The notes below the pieces were generated by a model, which was not told the DNA's origin, did no database searches, and saw nothing but the letters and a program-made list of their open reading frames with translations. The position numbers were made by a program, and so were the translations under genes. A DNA stretch of 64,000 bases from Haemophilus paraphrohaemolyticus (lineage in GTDB: Bacteria; Pseudomonadota; Gammaproteobacteria; Enterobacterales; Pasteurellaceae). The stretch lies in assembly GCF_002015045.1 (NCBI RefSeq), contig NZ_MUXX01000012.1, positions 438,097 to 502,096 of the forward strand. Reading direction: 5' to 3'. Positions 48,563 through 57,944 of this stretch are shown piece after piece; within the stretch, counting starts at the first letter, position 1; each line of letters starts with the position of its first letter.

Positions 48563-49663
48563 CTATTTTAGATTTAATACCTTCACCAACGCATCAAACA
48601 AGCGGTCATTTTCTGCTGGCAATCCAATACTAATACGCAAATGATTTGGCATGCCGTAACCTGCGATTGGGCGAACAATTACACCTTCACGCAATAACGC
48701 ATCGTAAATTGGCTGAGCAGGTTGTTTGAAATCAATGGTAATAAAATTGCCTTTGGATGGGATATATTCCAAACCATATTGTTGGCAGAACGCTTCGTAG
48801 CGTTGCATTTCTAAGCGATTATTTTCTGCCACTTTTTTGACAAACGCATCATCATTCATTACCGCCACTGCGGACGCCAGTGCAAGGCTGTTGCAGTTAA
48901 ATGGTTGGCGAACACGGTTTAATAAATCTGCAATTTCTGGGTTCGATACCGCATATCCAATACGCAAGCCCGCCAAGCCGTAGGCTTTTGAGAGTGAGCG
49001 AGAGATAATCAAATTCGGGTATTTTTGTAGTAATCCGAAAGAATCCACCCGCTCTTCTGCTTTGGTAAATTCGGTGTAAGCCTCGTCTAACACAACAATA
49101 ATCTGGCTTGGCACTTTCGCTAAAAACGTATCAATTTCCGTTTCAGTTAAGAAATTACCTGTTGGGTTATTCGGGTTCGCAATAAAAATCAGCTTGGTTT
49201 TCTCGTTGATTGCTGCTTCAAAAGCATCCAAATCATGCCCCCAATTTTTAGTAGGAATTTCACGTGCTACGGCGTTAATCGCCTTGGTGACAAGCGGGTA
49301 AACAATAAAGGCATATTGCGAATAGATTACTTCATCATGTTCACTGGCAAAAGTATGAGCAAAAAGCTCAAGTAGATCGTTTGAACCGTTACCCAGTGTG
49401 ATTTGATTAGGTTGTACACCGAATTTTTTCGACACTGCCGCTTTAAGCTCAAAGCCATTGGCATCTGGATATCGGGTAAGCTGGTCAAGTTGGCTGATAA
49501 TCACCTGTTTTGCACTTTCAGGGAAACCAAATGGGTTTTCATTAGAAGCTAATTTGATGATGTTGGTAATGCCTAATTCGCGTTCTAATTCTTCAATTGG
49601 CTTACCCGCTTGATATGGAGAGAGCGATTTCACGCCCTCGTTAGCGATGTTAATGTATTGCAT
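48563..49663 (-). CDS. hisC: Histidinol-phosphate aminotransferase
   Basis: 366-residue PLP enzyme of histidine biosynthesis, fold type I. LASNENPFGFPESAKQ near the N-terminus and the substrate-orienting NPNNPTGNF are conserved. The PLP lysine lies in SRSLSKAYGLAGLRIGYAVS. The rest of the his operon is absent, so this may be the second HisC-type paralogue common in Pasteurellaceae, sometimes involved in aromatic amino-acid transamination. serC lies about 120 bases upstream in the same direction. Confidence 0.9.
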   Translation of the reverse strand: MQYINIANEGVKSLSPYQAGKPIEELERELGITNIIKLASNENPFGFPESAKQVIISQLDQLTRYPDANGFELKAAVSKKFGVQPNQITLGNGSNDLLELFAHTFASEHDEVIYSQYAFIVYPLVTKAINAVAREIPTKNWGHDLDAFEAAINEKTKLIFIANPNNPTGNFLTETEIDTFLAKVPSQIIVVLDEAYTEFTKAEERVDSFGLLQKYPNLIISRSLSKAYGLAGLRIGYAVSNPEIADLLNRVRQPFNCNSLALASAVAVMNDDAFVKKVAENNRLEMQRYEAFCQQYGLEYIPSKGNFITIDFKQPAQPIYDALLREGVIVRPIAGYGMPNHLRISIGLPAENDRLFDALVKVLNLK

Positions 49664-49689
49664 ATGTTTTCCTTATTTTTCTTAAAATA

Positions 49690-49710
49690 AAACGCCCAAA
49701 TCAGGCGTTT
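49690..49710 (-). terminator. serC terminator
   Basis: AAACGCC and GGCGTTT pair across seven bases; on the minus strand the exit is GGCGTTTTATTTT. Confidence 0.7.
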
Positions 49711-49718
49711 CAATTATT

Positions 49719-49782
49719 CCTCTCTTCCCTTGTGGGAGAGAGACAGAAAAAATTGTGTTTAGCAATTTTTTCAGAGAGGGGT
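49719..49782. repeat. Composite palindromic intergenic repeat
   Basis: Two hairpins in tandem (CTCTCTTCCC-TTGT-GGGAGAGAG and AAAAAATTG-N7-CAATTTTTT), with CAGAGAGGGG closing the outside. Related CCTCTCCC palindromes lie at 41011-41033 and 44966-44985, so this looks like a dispersed short-repeat family. Confidence 0.55.
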
Positions 49783-50870
49783 TAAGCATTCTCTTTCGCA
49801 AATTTATCCATAAACGCAATCAAGGCATCCACGCCTTCAATTGGCATTGCGTTATAGATAGAAGCACGCATACCGCCTAATACTTTATGCCCTTTTAATG
49901 CTTGTAAACCACAAGCGGTCGCTTCTGCCACAAATTTTGCATTAAGCTCATCGTTGTCGGTCGTAAAGGTCACGTTCATTACAGAGCGGTTTTGTTCCGC
50001 AATGTAGTTACGATAGAAAGTGCTTTGGTTGAGGTAATCATATAAGCGTTGTGCTTTCGCCAAGTTGCGTTGCTCAACGGCTTCCAAACCACCTGTTGCT
50101 AATAAGTGTTTGAACACAAGCGAACATAAATACCATGCAAAAGTTGGGGGCGTGTTGATCATAGAATCTGCATTGGCTTGCACTTCATAGTTCCAAATAG
50201 ATGGCGTGTCTTTGCGTGCTTTGCCGATCAAATCTTCGCGAACGATTACAATGGTAATCCCAGCAGGACCTAAGTTTTTCTGAGCACCTGCATAAATCAC
50301 ACCGAATTTGCTGATGTCAATTTTGCTTGAAAGAATGTTAGATGACATATCTGCCACTAACACCGCATTACCTACGTTTGGAATTTCTTTAATTTCCACA
50401 CCTGAAATGGTTTCGTTGGTGCAATAATGTACGTAGTCATACTGCTCAGCAATATCGCTGAAGTCTGTACGATTGACAGAAATCACACCATTTTCATCCG
50501 TTTCAATGATAGAAAGCTCATCAATTTCGCAGAAGTTGCGGGCTTCTTTCGCTGCGGTACTCGACCAGTGACCGCTATTTAAATAAAGTGCTTTGCCTTT
50601 TTTACCGATTAAGTTCATCGGAATCGCTGCAAACTGCCCTCTTGCACCGCCTTGTAAAAAGAGGATTTTGTAGTTGTCTGGAATATGGAAAAGCTCACGG
50701 AAATCTTTATCCGCTTGAGTAATTAATTCCATAAAGAGCTTACCGCGGTGGCTGACTTCCATCACCGAAGTGCCTTGATCTTGCCAGTTTAAAAGTTCTT
50801 TTTGAGCCTGTTCTAACACCGCTTTTGGCATCATCGCAGGGCCTGCACTAAAATTGTAAACTTGTGTCAT
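49782..50870 (-). CDS. serC: Phosphoserine aminotransferase
   Basis: 362-residue PLP enzyme of serine (and pyridoxine) biosynthesis. It starts MTQVYNFSAGPAMMPKAVLE. GTSVMEVSHRGKLFMELI and the PLP-lysine region YAGAQKNLGPAGITIVIVRE are typical. NTPPTFAWYLCSLVFKHLL follows. Length equals E. coli SerC (362). Transcribed toward hisC. Confidence 0.95.
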   Translation of the reverse strand: MTQVYNFSAGPAMMPKAVLEQAQKELLNWQDQGTSVMEVSHRGKLFMELITQADKDFRELFHIPDNYKILFLQGGARGQFAAIPMNLIGKKGKALYLNSGHWSSTAAKEARNFCEIDELSIIETDENGVISVNRTDFSDIAEQYDYVHYCTNETISGVEIKEIPNVGNAVLVADMSSNILSSKIDISKFGVIYAGAQKNLGPAGITIVIVREDLIGKARKDTPSIWNYEVQANADSMINTPPTFAWYLCSLVFKHLLATGGLEAVEQRNLAKAQRLYDYLNQSTFYRNYIAEQNRSVMNVTFTTDNDELNAKFVAEATACGLQALKGHKVLGGMRASIYNAMPIEGVDALIAFMDKFAKENA

Positions 50871-50974
50871 GTGTTTGCCTCTTTTTAATTAAAAGTCGTT
50901 TCATTCTAGCGAAAAGCGAATCGCTTTCAACCTTCAAGCGGTGAAATTTGCAAAATTTTTTGAAATTAGACCGC

Positions 50975-52492
50975 TTATTCGATATTCAATTGCAAATCAA
51001 TCATCGCTAACTGTTTTTGCTCATCCAATAGATCGGCTTGCACCAATGGATTTTCGTTCAAATACCCATTTTCAAATTGTAATTGCCATTCATTTTGGTT
51101 GATGCTCAGATTTAAATCCGCGGGCATCACGCTTGCTTGTCGAGAGCGGTTGAATAACACTGCCAATCGGAATAATCGTAGCAAGGTTAAAATATCACGG
51201 TATTGATAACGGCTAGTACTACGCAAATCGCTCTTCTTAAAACCTTTCAAATGGAAACGCATTAAAGTTGCTAACAACGCTTGTTGTTCATCATCAAAGC
51301 CTGCCAACGTTGCATTTGAAATAATATATGCCGAATGTTTGTTGACGTTATTGTGGTTAATCACGATCCCAATTTCGTGCAATAAACTTGCCCATTTAAC
51401 CAGCTCGCGTAACTCCGCCACTTGATGACGGTTTTTCCACATTTTTACTTGGTCAAAAAGCGAAAGTGCTGTATGTTCCACTCGATGAGCTTGAGCTTTA
51501 TCAATATTGAATTGAATAGCTAACGCCTGTGCAGTACGTTGGCGAATGTCGTCCACTTGGAAATATTTTTCCAAGCCGTACATCAATCCTTCACGTAATG
51601 CTCCATCGGAATAACGCATACTTTCAATTTTGAACGTGTGGAATAATGCCAATAAAATCGCCAAACCAGGCACGAGCACATCAGCTCGTTCTTCAATCAA
51701 GCCTTTAAGCTGAATTTCTTTTAGTGCATCAAATTCTAAGCAGGCTTGAATAATGTTTTTTAAGCGTTTTTCGGTAATCAAACCATCACGAAAACCGTTT
51801 GAAATTAACACTTTAGAAACGGTTTTGATTGTGCCAGATGATCCCAACACATGTTGCCAGCCAAGTGAACAATATTCGGTTTCTAAATCTTCTAATTTTT
51901 CCATTGCCAGCTGATACGCTGATTGAAAGCGTGCTTCGCTTAGCTTTCCTTGGGGGAAAAAACGCTTAGCAAAACTCACACAGCCCATATGCCGGCTTTC
52001 CGCACGAATTGGCGTGAAATCATCACCAATGGTCATTTCAGTTGACCCCCCCCCAATATCCACCACTAATTTTCTGCCTTTTTCTGGCTGGGTATGGCTG
52101 ACGCCTGAATAGATAAGACGAGCTTCATCTTGTCCAGAAATGATTTGAATAGGGAAGGGAAAAATAGCTTGAGCCTGTTTCAGAAATTCATCATTATTTA
52201 ATGCACGGCGCAGTGTGTAAGTGCCGACCACTTTCACATTTTCAGCCGAAAAACCTTGTAAACGATCTGCAAAAAGCGATAAGCAAGCCAACCCACGATC
52301 CATCGCTTCTTGATTTAAAATACGGTTTTCATCTAAGCCATCCGCTAAACGAACACGGCGTTTTAGGCGAGAAAGTACTTGAATTGAACCGTTTACAATT
52401 CGAGCGACAATCATATGAAAGCTATTCGAACCAAGATCGATAGCAGCAAATTCGCGAGACTGTTCAGCAGACGTTCGGGTTTCCACAGGCAT
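50975..52492 (-). CDS. Exopolyphosphatase / pppGpp phosphohydrolase (Ppx/GppA)
   Basis: 505-residue Ppx/GppA protein; this family splits polyphosphate or converts pppGpp to ppGpp, and the two activities cannot be separated from sequence alone. The ASKHA-fold N-terminus has FAAIDLGSNSFHMIVARIVN (15-34) and the phosphate loop KLVVDIGGGSTEMTIGD. The C-terminal HD-like helical region has KWASLLHEIGIVINHNNVNK. The IGGGS loop is encoded by a run of nine G bases (C9 at 52046-52054 on the plus strand), a slippage-prone tract. Single gene, divergent from tmaR. Confidence 0.9.
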   Translation of the reverse strand: MPVETRTSAEQSREFAAIDLGSNSFHMIVARIVNGSIQVLSRLKRRVRLADGLDENRILNQEAMDRGLACLSLFADRLQGFSAENVKVVGTYTLRRALNNDEFLKQAQAIFPFPIQIISGQDEARLIYSGVSHTQPEKGRKLVVDIGGGSTEMTIGDDFTPIRAESRHMGCVSFAKRFFPQGKLSEARFQSAYQLAMEKLEDLETEYCSLGWQHVLGSSGTIKTVSKVLISNGFRDGLITEKRLKNIIQACLEFDALKEIQLKGLIEERADVLVPGLAILLALFHTFKIESMRYSDGALREGLMYGLEKYFQVDDIRQRTAQALAIQFNIDKAQAHRVEHTALSLFDQVKMWKNRHQVAELRELVKWASLLHEIGIVINHNNVNKHSAYIISNATLAGFDDEQQALLATLMRFHLKGFKKSDLRSTSRYQYRDILTLLRLFRLAVLFNRSRQASVMPADLNLSINQNEWQLQFENGYLNENPLVQADLLDEQKQLAMIDLQLNIE

Positions 52493-52717
52493 TAAACTTT
52501 CCTTAAAAGGTCAAAATATAAAAAATATAGAAAATGGTTGGATTGTATCACTTTTTGCCCCAAACAGGCTAAAGTTCCCCCTTATAGTATAAAATTTTTG
52601 CTGCTTATTTGCTCAAACGCAGAAAGGTTTATAAAAATTTTTGACGAAAGCACCTAAAAGGGCTAGGATTTAGGCAGTTTTATCATTATTCTTTCCATTA
52701 AGTTAGAGGATATTTTT

Positions 52718-53047
52718 ATGTCAGACGCACAAAAACAATCTTTCCAAGATATGTTGGACTACGTTCACCTATATCGCCTAAAAAACAAGCTACACCGTGA
52801 AACAGCAGACAACGATCGTAAAATCCGCGACAACCAAAAACGTGTGTTATTGCTAGATAACTTATCACAATATATCACCGATGAAATGAGCGTAGCGGAA
52901 ATTCGTGCGATTATTGCAAATATGCGTGATGACTACGAAAACCGCGTGGATGACTATATGATCCGCAATGCCGAGCTTTCAAAACAACGCCGTGAAATTC
53001 GTCAAAAAATGGCATCACATAAACAAGCGCCAACAAAAAAAGATTAA
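52718..53047 (+). CDS. tmaR: TmaR (YeeX/DUF496) polar PTS regulator homologue
   Basis: 109-residue coiled-coil protein. [18 protein letters not shown] and [20 protein letters not shown] match E. coli YeeX, now TmaR, which clusters at cell poles and controls localisation of PTS Enzyme I. A TTAGAGGATA ribosome-binding region precedes the ATG. Its role here is inferred from homology. Confidence 0.9.
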   Translation: MSDAQKQSFQDMLDYVHLYRLKNKLHRETADNDRKIRDNQKRVLLLDNLSQYITDEMSVAEIRAIIANMRDDYENRVDDYMIRNAELSKQRREIRQKMASHKQAPTKKD

Positions 53048-53064
53048 TTTACACTTACTGACTC

Positions 53065-53127
53065 AAGCGGTCGTTTTTCCTCTTAATTTTGCAAAAGAGA
53101 AGAAAAATTTGACCGCTTATTTTTTTA
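53065..53127 (+). terminator. tmaR terminator from paired uptake words
   Basis: AAGCGGTC (53065-53072) and GACCGCTT (53111-53118) are inverted uptake words whose arms extend through T-rich and A-rich segments, followed by ATTTTTTT. Confidence 0.8.
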
Positions 53128-53244
53128 CTTTCAGCTTCTTTCTGCTCAATCCTTAAGCATGTCTTTGCTTTTTCAGAATTTTCCCTTGACACTTACTCAA
53201 AATCACGTATTTTAGGGTTAAGTTTTCGCTAGACAAACGTTTGC

Positions 53245-53421
53245 GAAACAGAGAGGCGCAACACTCAGGCAGATTAATTCTAGGCAACTAGGGCCGTTTG
53301 ACGATTAATTGATGGGAGTGCTTGCCGAGGTGTGAATTCACTAGACTGGAATGAACATCGGCTAGGTCAGGTTGAATCCTACTAGCTGTCATTTAAATCT
53401 CGTTTAAAGCGATTTTAAATG
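53245..53421 (+). ncRNA. Lysine riboswitch (L box) controlling lysC
   Basis: Core L-box elements occur in order: AGAGAGGCGCAAC near 53250, TGCCGAGGTGTGAA near 53323, AACATCGGCTAGG near 53354 and the closing AGCTGTCAT at 53384-53392. A hairpin CATTTAAATC ... TTTAAATG (53390-53421) follows as expression platform. It has no strong T run, so control may be partly translational or through another downstream structure. About 100 bases separate it from the lysC start. Lysine-dependent repression is established for this RNA class. Confidence 0.85.
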
Positions 53422-53517
53422 GAGTGCTCTGATGGAATGGCTTGCCCACAAATCTACTCAATTTCCTTTCGAATCACTAAAATCACAACGTCATCCCCTT
53501 AATAGGAAATTTTTATT

Positions 53518-54867
53518 ATGTCTAAACTTTCTGTGGCGAAATTTGGTGGTACAAGTGTCGCTAATTTTGAATCGATGTCATTATGTGCAAATATTGTAAT
53601 TCAAGATCCAAACACTCGCATTGTGGTATTGTCTGCATCTGCTGGTGTAACCAACTATTTAGTTGAACTCGCAAACGGTTGCGAAAAAGCACGTCGAGGT
53701 GAAATCATTGCCGCCGTTCGTACCATTCAATACAATATCATCGAAAAATTACAACACCAAGCAGAAATTTCAGCTCAAATTGATGAATTATTAGCTCGTA
53801 TTGAAGCACTCGCTGAATCTGCAAGCCTTGCTACTTCAACTGCCCTTGCGGATGAACTGATCTCTCACGGCGAGATGATGTCTACCAAAATCTTCACTCA
53901 ATTATGTGCTGAACGTAACTATCCTGCCGTTTGGGTAGATGTGCGTGAAATCGTTGCAACCAATAGCCACTATGGTAAAGCAGCACCAAACGATGAAAAA
54001 ACCAAATTACAATCTGATGCGATTTTAAAACCGCTTATTGCAGAAGGTAAAGTAGCAATTACACAAGGCTTTATCGGTCGTGATGCCGAAGGTAAAACTA
54101 CTACATTAGGTCGTGGTGGCTCAGACTACTCTGCCGCACTTTTAGCAGAGGTGTTAAACGCAGATGATGTGTTAATCTGGACTGATGTACCAGGCATCTA
54201 CACTACAGACCCACGCGTTGAACCAAATGCAAAACGTATCGATACAATGGCATTTAACGAAGCGGCTGAAATGGCAACCTTTGGTGCAAAAGTGCTTCAC
54301 CCTGCAACCTTACTGCCTGCTGTGCGTAGTAATATTCCTGTATTCGTTGGTTCAAGCAAAGCACCAGAGCAAGGTGGTACTTGGGTAACGCGTGATCCAC
54401 AACCACGCCCAACTTTCCGAGCAATTGCTTTACGTCGCAATCAAACCTTACTCACGCTTTCAAGCCTTTCAATGCTTCACGCAAAAGGTTTCTTAGCAAA
54501 TGTATTCGCCATTTTAGCGAAACACAACATTTCTGTAGATGTAATTACCACCTCAGAAGTAAGCATCGCATTAACGCTAGATAAAACAGGTTCAGCTTCA
54601 ACAGGAGCAGAGATGCTTTCTCAAGATTTATTAGATGAATTAAGAGAACTCTGCCACGTTCAAGTAGAAAACGACTTAGCTTTAGTTGCGATTATTGGTA
54701 ATAACTTGCACACCCAAGCAGGCGTAGCAAAACAGTTATTCCACCAATTAGAAGGCTTTAATATCCGCTTAATCAGCTATGGCGCAAGCACGAATAACGT
54801 TTGCACCCTAGTGAAAAATAATGAAGCTGATGATGTTGTACGTGCATTACACGCAGGATTGTTCTAA
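53518..54867 (+). CDS. lysC: Lysine-sensitive aspartokinase III
   Basis: 449-residue aspartate kinase, first step to lysine, threonine and diaminopimelate. The N-terminus is LSVAKFGGTSVANFESM. FIGRDAEGKTTTLGRGGSDY (nucleotide and aspartate site) and IWTDVPGIYTTDPRVEPNAK follow, then two C-terminal ACT domains (from about 315) of the lysine-binding type. Length equals E. coli LysC (449). It sits behind a lysine riboswitch, giving both RNA-level and allosteric control. Confidence 0.95.
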   Translation: MSKLSVAKFGGTSVANFESMSLCANIVIQDPNTRIVVLSASAGVTNYLVELANGCEKARRGEIIAAVRTIQYNIIEKLQHQAEISAQIDELLARIEALAESASLATSTALADELISHGEMMSTKIFTQLCAERNYPAVWVDVREIVATNSHYGKAAPNDEKTKLQSDAILKPLIAEGKVAITQGFIGRDAEGKTTTLGRGGSDYSAALLAEVLNADDVLIWTDVPGIYTTDPRVEPNAKRIDTMAFNEAAEMATFGAKVLHPATLLPAVRSNIPVFVGSSKAPEQGGTWVTRDPQPRPTFRAIALRRNQTLLTLSSLSMLHAKGFLANVFAILAKHNISVDVITTSEVSIALTLDKTGSASTGAEMLSQDLLDELRELCHVQVENDLALVAIIGNNLHTQAGVAKQLFHQLEGFNIRLISYGASTNNVCTLVKNNEADDVVRALHAGLF

Positions 54868-54881
54868 TTCCTAAAATAACT

Positions 54882-54928
54882 AAGCGGTGATATTATGCAA
54901 AAGTTTTGCGAAATATCACCGCTTGTTT
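54882..54928. terminator. Terminator between lysC and yciH
   Basis: AAGCGGTGATAT (54882-54893) and ATATCACCGCTT (54913-54924) are exact complements carrying an AAGCGGT uptake-like word in the arm, followed by GTTT. It serves the convergent lysC and yciH genes. Confidence 0.8.
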
Positions 54929-54935
54929 ATTGAAA

Positions 54936-55247
54936 TCAACCACCCGCTAGCTTTACTTTAAAACCTTTCTGCTCTAAAATTTGTTTAAGTAATTCTCGGT
55001 TATCACCTTGGATTTCAATCGTACCATTTTTTACTGAACCACCTACACCACTGCGTTTTTTCAGTTCTGCAGCAAGCAATTTTAACTCAGTATCTTCTAA
55101 ATCTAACCCTGTGATAATGCAAACGCCTTTACCTTTTCGACCGCTTGTTTGGCGTTGAATGCGGGCGATGCCATCACCTTTTGGGCGTTCTTCTTTAGTT
55201 TTTTCTGGCTTAATTCTGCCTGTTTCTGTTGAATAGACTAATGTCAT
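54936..55247 (-). CDS. yciH: SUI1/eIF1-family translation protein YciH
   Basis: 103-residue bacterial SUI1-domain protein that affects initiation fidelity in E. coli. The N-terminus MTLVYSTETGRIKPEK and the domain segments GVCIITGLDLEDTELKLLAA, ELKKRSGVGGSVKNGTIEIQ and LLKQILEQKGFKVKLAGG match YciH. It is downstream of pyrF, as in enterobacteria. A nine-C tract (55276-55284) lies about 30-40 bases upstream of its start, in the intergenic spacer. Confidence 0.92.
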   Translation of the reverse strand: MTLVYSTETGRIKPEKTKEERPKGDGIARIQRQTSGRKGKGVCIITGLDLEDTELKLLAAELKKRSGVGGSVKNGTIEIQGDNRELLKQILEQKGFKVKLAGG

Positions 55248-55323
55248 AATAATTCCTATAAATGGCCCAGATAACCCCCCCCCTCAAGCAAGGGGATAAG
55301 TAAGTTTTTTTAATTATACAAAA

Positions 55324-56016
55324 TTAGGCAATACTTGCGTTAATGCTTTTAAGTACCGCAAGTGGAGCTTCTGCCTGAGTAATTGGGCGACCGATGACAA
55401 GGAAATCTGAACCGGTTTCAATCGCTTGTTTTGGTGTCATCACACGGCGTTGATCACCAAAATCACTTCCTTCAGGGCGAATACCTGGGGTAACAAGTTT
55501 GAAATCTTTACCACAGTGATTACGTAATACTTCTACTTCTTGTGGTGAACAAACTACGCCATCACAGCCCGCACGTTGAGCCAAGTGAGCTAAGCGGATT
55601 ACTTGCTCCATTGGCGAAGCGTTAATGCCGATTTGTAACAAGTCTAAATCTTCCATACTGGTTAATACGGTAACCGCAATCAATAATGGAGCATCCTTAC
55701 CGTATGGTTCAAGAATTTTACGAGCCTGTTCCATCATCGCTAAACCGCCAGAAGCGTGAAGATCAACCATCCATACACCTAAGTCTGCTGCCGAACGTAC
55801 CGCACGAGCCACTGTGTTTGGAATATCGTGATATTTTAAATCTAGGAACACATCAAACTTACGTTCGTGGAGTTGTTTCACAAAATTTGTGCCGAGCGTA
55901 GTAAACATTTCTTTGCCTACTTTAAGGCGACAAAGTGAAGGATCAACTTGATCCACAAAATTCAGCGCTTCACGCTCTGTTTCATAGTCAAGTGCAACAA
56001 TAACTTTATTATTCAT
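55324..56016 (-). CDS. pyrF: Orotidine 5'-phosphate decarboxylase
   Basis: 230-residue enzyme making UMP in pyrimidine synthesis. [15 protein letters not shown] at the start, the catalytic [20 protein letters not shown] (Lys and Asp of the D-x-K-x2-D set), [12 protein letters not shown] and [20 protein letters not shown] are diagnostic. Twelve bases separate it from lapB, in the conserved lapA-lapB-pyrF-yciH order. Confidence 0.96.
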   Translation of the reverse strand: MNNKVIVALDYETEREALNFVDQVDPSLCRLKVGKEMFTTLGTNFVKQLHERKFDVFLDLKYHDIPNTVARAVRSAADLGVWMVDLHASGGLAMMEQARKILEPYGKDAPLLIAVTVLTSMEDLDLLQIGINASPMEQVIRLAHLAQRAGCDGVVCSPQEVEVLRNHCGKDFKLVTPGIRPEGSDFGDQRRVMTPKQAIETGSDFLVIGRPITQAEAPLAVLKSINASIA

Positions 56017-56027
56017 AAAAACTCCAA

Positions 56028-57224
56028 TTAGTGAGATTGTGGTTCAATACTGTGTGTAGCTTTAATCGTTTCCCAGTGGCGACAAGATGGACAATACCAG
56101 CTTAAACGGTAACTATGGTAGCCACAATTTGAACAACGATATTTAAAACTTTTTTTAATCTGCTCGCCGACCATATTATGCAGCAAAATCAAACTCTCTT
56201 TACCGCTTCCCTCTTCCGCTTCGTTAATTTGGTAATAGATAAAACGATGGAAAGTAAGCATATTCGGGAACTGACGTAATTGCTGATATAGCTTAGATTG
56301 AGCTGCAATTTTACCATCTTTTTCATCAATCAATTGCGTTAATGCTAAATCAACATTTGGATTCTGCTTTGCCTGATTTGCTTTAATTAAAAAGAGCTCA
56401 TAGCCGGAGAGATCATTTAATTTTAAATAGCAATGTTTAATCTTATCTAGTACTTCACCAATATAATCAACATTTTGGCTAAGCACCGCTTCGTAATAAT
56501 CTGCTGCTAAACGAAATTGCTTATTTTCTAGGTGAAAATCGCCCAATAGCATAGAGGCTCTAGAACAACTCGGCAAATGGAATAATGCTTTATTTAGGGC
56601 ATCTAAGAAAGCTTTTTGATCATCATTTTTGACCGCTTGTGCATATTCACAATAATAATGAGCTAATGGGGTTTTATCAGACTCAGGCGAAATTTGCAGC
56701 AACTTTTCCGAAGCATTTATTGCCTTTTTCCACTCTTTGGTTTTTTGATAAATGGTCATTAATTGTGTAAGAGAATTGACTGCAAAATCAGGCTCATCAA
56801 GCAATAAAATATAGTAATTTTCTGCACGATCATAAAAACCTGCCGCTAAGAAATCTTTCGCAAGTTGCTGCTTTGCTAATAATTTCTGCTCAATAGAATA
56901 ATCTGGACTAACATCTATTGCTTGATGGATGCGTAAAGCACGATCAACTTCGCCACGTGAACGGAATAAATTGCCTAATGTTAATTCCGCTTCAAATTGT
57001 GACTCTTGAGAAATTTGATTTTCAGACTCTTGCTTTTGCAACATTGAAAGAAAAAGATCAACAGCTTTTTCTTGTTGATTAGATAATAGGAAGTTTAATC
57101 CCGTCACATAGTCACGGGAAAATTGATTTTGAACGGTCTCTTGATCCTTTTTGGCACTCCTCCGCCCCATATACCAGCCATAGAGGGCTGCAACTGGAAG
57201 TAAAAGGAACAATAATTCAAGCAT
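56028..57224 (-). CDS. lapB: Lipopolysaccharide assembly protein LapB (YciM)
   Basis: 398-residue inner-membrane-anchored TPR protein that links LPS synthesis to FtsH-dependent LpxC turnover. A single N-terminal helix [19 protein letters not shown] is followed by TPR repeats (about 65-330). The C-terminal rubredoxin-like zinc knuckle is [20 protein letters not shown] (two CxxC pairs). It overlaps the lapA end by one base. Length is close to E. coli LapB (389). Confidence 0.95.
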   Translation of the reverse strand: MLELLFLLLPVAALYGWYMGRRSAKKDQETVQNQFSRDYVTGLNFLLSNQQEKAVDLFLSMLQKQESENQISQESQFEAELTLGNLFRSRGEVDRALRIHQAIDVSPDYSIEQKLLAKQQLAKDFLAAGFYDRAENYYILLLDEPDFAVNSLTQLMTIYQKTKEWKKAINASEKLLQISPESDKTPLAHYYCEYAQAVKNDDQKAFLDALNKALFHLPSCSRASMLLGDFHLENKQFRLAADYYEAVLSQNVDYIGEVLDKIKHCYLKLNDLSGYELFLIKANQAKQNPNVDLALTQLIDEKDGKIAAQSKLYQQLRQFPNMLTFHRFIYYQINEAEEGSGKESLILLHNMVGEQIKKSFKYRCSNCGYHSYRLSWYCPSCRHWETIKATHSIEPQSH

Positions 57225-57511
57225 TATTCAGCCTTAGGCGAAGTCAGTTCTGTAATTTGCTGAGATTGGCGTTTCACACGGCGATTTAATGCAATATTTT
57301 GCAATTTCACTTTAAGGTAGAAAATACCTGTAATCAACCAACCTAAAATTAACCCAAATCCAAATAAGATGGCAACAAGAGTAGACAAACGTAATTCGCT
57401 TTGTGCAATAACATAGTTAAATGTAATGAGCTGATCATTATTTGCCCCAATGGTAATACCCACTAGAATTACCGCTAATGCAATCACAAAACCTAAAATA
57501 TACTTAATCAT
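57224..57511 (-). CDS. lapA: Lipopolysaccharide assembly protein LapA
   Basis: 95 residues starting MIKYILGFVIALAVILVGIT at 57511; the upstream in-frame ATG at 57523 lacks support. There are two membrane helices, about 3-20 and 40-62 (LVAILFGFGLILGWLITGIF), then a basic coiled-coil tail ending LTSPKAE. It works with LapB at the inner membrane. ihfB ends 18 bases upstream. Confidence 0.92.
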   Translation of the reverse strand: MIKYILGFVIALAVILVGITIGANNDQLITFNYVIAQSELRLSTLVAILFGFGLILGWLITGIFYLKVKLQNIALNRRVKRQSQQITELTSPKAE

Positions 57512-57529
57512 CTCTACCCTCATTAAAAA

Positions 57530-57811
57530 TTAGACTAAATCAACGCACTCTTTGAGTTTTTTTCCTGCCTTGAAATGTACTACTGTTTTAGCTTCAAGTT
57601 TAACACTCTCTCCGCTTTTAGGATTACGAGCAACTCTCCCCTCTCTATCACGTATAGAAAAACTACCAAATCCTCGAATTTCAATACGTTCACCCATTGC
57701 TAATGCAGAAACCATTTTTTCTAAAATTTCATTAGCCCCTTCATCAACTAAATTAGAAGGAAGTAATGGATTAAGCGTTGTTAAGTTAGCCACTAATTCT
57801 GACTTAGTCAT
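57530..57811 (-). CDS. ihfB: Integration host factor subunit beta
   Basis: 93-residue DNA-bending protein of the HU/IHF family. [20 protein letters not shown], the dimer core and [20 protein letters not shown] (with the proline-bearing arm that intercalates at kinks) are characteristic. [20 protein letters not shown] ends it. It follows rpsA by about 130 bases, as in E. coli. Confidence 0.96.
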   Translation of the reverse strand: MTKSELVANLTTLNPLLPSNLVDEGANEILEKMVSALAMGERIEIRGFGSFSIRDREGRVARNPKSGESVKLEAKTVVHFKAGKKLKECVDLV

Positions 57812-57944
57812 ATTTTCTATCCTATGAACTAATTATATTTAAATATTTCTATTTACTTAAATATAATCAGTCGTTGCGACATACCTCGTAACTAAGCGGA
57901 TATGCTTAAACACATATCCGCCTTGATTACACTAGAAGTGTGAA

